A stretch of 35,588 nt of DNA. Origin: Peptostreptococcus sp. MV1 (GTDB taxonomy: Bacteria > Bacillota > Clostridia > Peptostreptococcales > Peptostreptococcaceae). Made by a program: the position numbers and the translations under genes. This document shows, in pieces, positions 34,081 to 35,588 of the stretch. The stretch covers positions 1-35,588 of the forward strand of contig NZ_JRNB01000007.1 in NCBI RefSeq assembly GCF_000758885.1, given 5' to 3'. Each line of letters begins with the position of its first letter. The first letter of the stretch is position 1. The notes under the pieces were generated by a model. It was not told where the DNA came from. It did no database searches and saw only the letters and a list, made by a program, of their open reading frames with translations.

Positions 34081-35238
34081 TTACTTATTTTTTATTTTTG
34101 CTAATTCTTTTTCAATTACCTGCTTCCATTCCTTTGCACTCTTTGCCCCAGAATAAGTATCACCTACAATGTTTCCATTCTTATCAACAAAGAAAGTCTC
34201 TGGCATAGCCTGTATACCATTCAATCTACCATTAAAGTTTGTCTTGTCTGGCATTAAGAAAGGATATGAAGCCTTTGTTTTTTTCTGTATTAACTTTGAC
34301 TTTTCAATTGCTTCCTTGTTTTCACCCTTATCATCAACAGTATCTGTAACAACTCCAACGATATTTACACCCTTGCTTTTCATTTCCTTCTGAACCTCAA
34401 CCAAATCAGGAATTTCCTTTACACAAGCTGTACACCAAGTTGCAAATACATTTACCATAGTAAGATCATACTTCTCAAAATCTTTACTTGTAAAATCCTT
34501 GCCATTTATGTCCTTTGTTGATATTTTACGTAAATCTTTAACGGATTCTTTGTTAAATGCTTCTGTATTTTCTAAATCAGTTTTTTCTGATAGCACAAAA
34601 CCATTTTTAGGACGCTCTTTTTTATCTATAGTTTGAATCTCAGTTTTTTTAAATTCATCCAGAAGATTACTTTCAGATCCGCTATTTGTGCTTAAATAGC
34701 AATCGTATTTTCCATCACTTGAAACTCCTATTTTAGTATGAGTATCGCATTTTGTAATTTTAGATATTTTTTCTTCTGATGTATTTTTTTCGAATATACC
34801 AATAGTTCCTATTCTTTCAAGCCCACTCTTCCATTTTTCATAGCCATCTCCCTTTTTATTAATAACTGCATTTTTTTGCTCTTCAGTCATTTTATTAAAA
34901 GTTAAAAAAGCATACTTTAGTTCCTTATCTATAGGACTTTGATCATCTAACATCGCTACCTTTTTATCATCCATATACTTTTTAAAATTATCTGATAGTT
35001 TAAATTTAAGACCTAAAAATTCATAAACATATTCTTTTTTTGTTTGTAAAGTATAATCTGATGGCTTAAATGTTTCATTTTTATCCTTCTCATTAGTTGA
35101 CATACCTGCTTCTTCAGAACTTACAGATTGTCCTTCTTTAACTTTATTGCTTTCATTACTTTTTTTACACCCAACTGCACTTAAGCTCAAACATAAGGTA
35201 AGTGCTAGAAGTGTTCCTTTTGATATTGTTTTTTTCAT
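34081..35238 (-). CDS. TlpA/ResA-like thioredoxin-fold lipoprotein with extra N-terminal domain
   Basis: 385 residues. Lipoprotein signal with lipobox SAVGC, Cys24 as lipid anchor, so it sits on the outer face of the membrane. A linker (about 27-60) is followed by an unknown domain of about 150 residues (about 65-215, GLKFKLSDNFKKYMDDKK; EEQKNAVINKKGDG). A redoxin/TlpA domain then runs from about 235 with NVFATWCTACVKEIPDL (active-site CTAC, Cys269/Cys272) and the cis-proline loop GIQAMPETFFVDKNG (Pro346). It should reduce or exchange disulfides. AGGAGG precedes the ATG. It is the first gene of the redox-ABC operon. The N-terminal domain is not one I recognise. Confidence 0.9.
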   Translation of the reverse strand: MKKTISKGTLLALTLCLSLSAVGCKKSNESNKVKEGQSVSSEEAGMSTNEKDKNETFKPSDYTLQTKKEYVYEFLGLKFKLSDNFKKYMDDKKVAMLDDQSPIDKELKYAFLTFNKMTEEQKNAVINKKGDGYEKWKSGLERIGTIGIFEKNTSEEKISKITKCDTHTKIGVSSDGKYDCYLSTNSGSESNLLDEFKKTEIQTIDKKERPKNGFVLSEKTDLENTEAFNKESVKDLRKISTKDINGKDFTSKDFEKYDLTMVNVFATWCTACVKEIPDLVEVQKEMKSKGVNIVGVVTDTVDDKGENKEAIEKSKLIQKKTKASYPFLMPDKTNFNGRLNGIQAMPETFFVDKNGNIVGDTYSGAKSAKEWKQVIEKELAKIKNK

Positions 35239-35306
35239 AAATTTTTCCTCCTTTATTTTTACACAATACTAGTTTATAACTACTTTCAATAATATTCTAC
35301 ATACCT

Positions 35307-35326
35307 TTTATGAAACGTTTATGAAA
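35307..35326 (-). promoter_or_regulatory. Direct repeat, candidate response-regulator site upstream of the redox-ABC operon
   Basis: TTTATGAAA occurs at 35307-35315 and 35318-35326, an 11-bp period typical of OmpR-family tandem sites. On the minus strand it lies just ahead of a possible -10, TAGAAT, at about 35296-35301, so it would overlap the -35 position, as activators of this family do. Confidence 0.45.
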
Positions 35327-35399
35327 TATACTTTTTTATTTTTCCAAACTATGATATAAAATATAAATATTATGCTTAAAGTTGTTCTTACACGATTAG

Positions 35400-35510
35400 T
35401 ATATGAGCAAGCACAGGTTAAGGTGTATATGTTCGCCCTTGTAAACAAGGGACTAGTCCCCTATCTCCGTTTCTTCGGGACAAACCGGAAAAGCTTGTTT
35501 AGTCACATTG
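35400..35510 (+). other. GC-richer structured element, possible IS200/IS605-type end or non-coding RNA
   Basis: Base composition jumps relative to both flanks. Hairpin CCCTTG-TAAA-CAAGGG (about 35436-35451) is followed by GTCCC/GGGAC and CCGTTT/AAACCGG pairings. No open reading frame of a transposase is attached. The compact hairpin set followed by GTTTAGTCA resembles right ends of IS200/IS605 elements and their omega RNAs, but I cannot match a known family. Confidence 0.35.
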
Positions 35511-35533
35511 ACAGATCGAAAAAGTCGATATCT

Positions 35534-35583
35534 TAAAGAAAAAAGACAACATCAAGGATACTATATGTATCCAAGATGCTGTC
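35534..35583 (-). terminator. Terminator of a minus-strand gene to the right of the window
   Basis: GACAACATCAAGGATAC (35545-35561) and GTATCCAAGATGCTGTC (35567-35583) form an imperfect inverted repeat. On the minus strand TTTTTTCTTT follows. Confidence 0.8.
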
Positions 35584-35588
35584 GCATA

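Larger units (their letters stand above)
35239..35588. other. 350-bp region upstream of the redox operon
   Basis: Contains the operon promoter region with a direct repeat, a GC-richer structured stretch at about 35401-35510, and a terminator for a minus-strand gene beyond the window. A 54-codon open frame (35372-35536, plus) has no ribosome binding site and overlaps the structured stretch; I do not call it. Confidence 0.6.

Noticed and set aside
35372-35536. 54-codon open frame (plus strand) at the right edge
   Set aside because: Good length for its place, but no ribosome binding site and it runs through strong hairpins, so a structured element is more likely than a peptide.

Overview
The window looks like chromosome from a low-GC Gram-positive anaerobe of the class Clostridia, most likely family Peptostreptococcaceae (Peptostreptococcus or a close relative of Clostridioides). 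Evidence: AT-rich DNA with strong GGAGG ribosome binding sites; a ccpN - PPDK-regulator - PPDK operon; a SCIFF ranthipeptide precursor beside yajC/tgt/queA/ruvBAC; a CWB2 cell-wall-binding protein; rubredoxin, glycerol dehydrogenase and a cofactor-F420-ligase-like protein in a probable non-F420 organism; and a CD1871A-type CXXC mini-protein. Species is inference. Nearly all genes lie on the minus strand; four are on the plus strand (XRE-cupin regulator, DUF948-like protein, ECF S component, flavin reductase).

Layout. 0.17-4.4 kb: pyruvate phosphate dikinase, its regulatory kinase/phosphorylase and a CcpN-like repressor. 4.6-7.5 kb: TrkH/TrkA potassium uptake followed by a SpoU-type RNA methyltransferase. 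7.5-10.5 kb: an LTA-synthase-family enzyme and a secreted CWB2-only protein. 10.5-10.7 kb: a 47-residue SCIFF peptide gene with its own promoter and terminator but no radical SAM maturase nearby. 10.8-15.6 kb: a housekeeping run ruvC-ruvA-ruvB-queA-tgt-yajC with a good promoter. 15.6-18.2 kb: a repeat-rich regulatory region, an XRE-cupin regulator, a 108-nt inverted-repeat element, a secreted 3D-domain hydrolase and a DUF948-like membrane protein. 18.3-19.7 kb: the infC-rpmI-rplT operon with an L20-type leader, a leader terminator and a non-canonical AUU start for infC. 19.7-27.4 kb: methionine aminopeptidase, an ECF S component, split chromate-transporter genes, rubredoxin, glycerol dehydrogenase, a CofE-like protein, a flavin reductase with a CxC-rich tail, and a DUF523 protein.

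27.6-35.3 kb is visibly more AT-rich, with different codon preference (AAA/ATT/TTT heavy), and looks acquired. It reads, in transcription order: TlpA-like thioredoxin lipoprotein, CD1871A-type CXXC mini-protein, NapH-like polyferredoxin membrane protein, FtsX-type permease, MacB/LolD-type ATPase, second FtsX-type permease, terminator, then an OmpR-family regulator and sensor kinase with their own promoter. I read it as an extracytoplasmic thiol/redox module tied to a mechanotransmission-type ABC transporter and controlled by its own two-component system. A direct repeat upstream of the first gene is a candidate operator. This is the best candidate in the window for an under-described system. 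The right edge (35.4-35.5 kb) holds a GC-richer structured element that may be an insertion-sequence end, and a terminator for a gene beyond the window.
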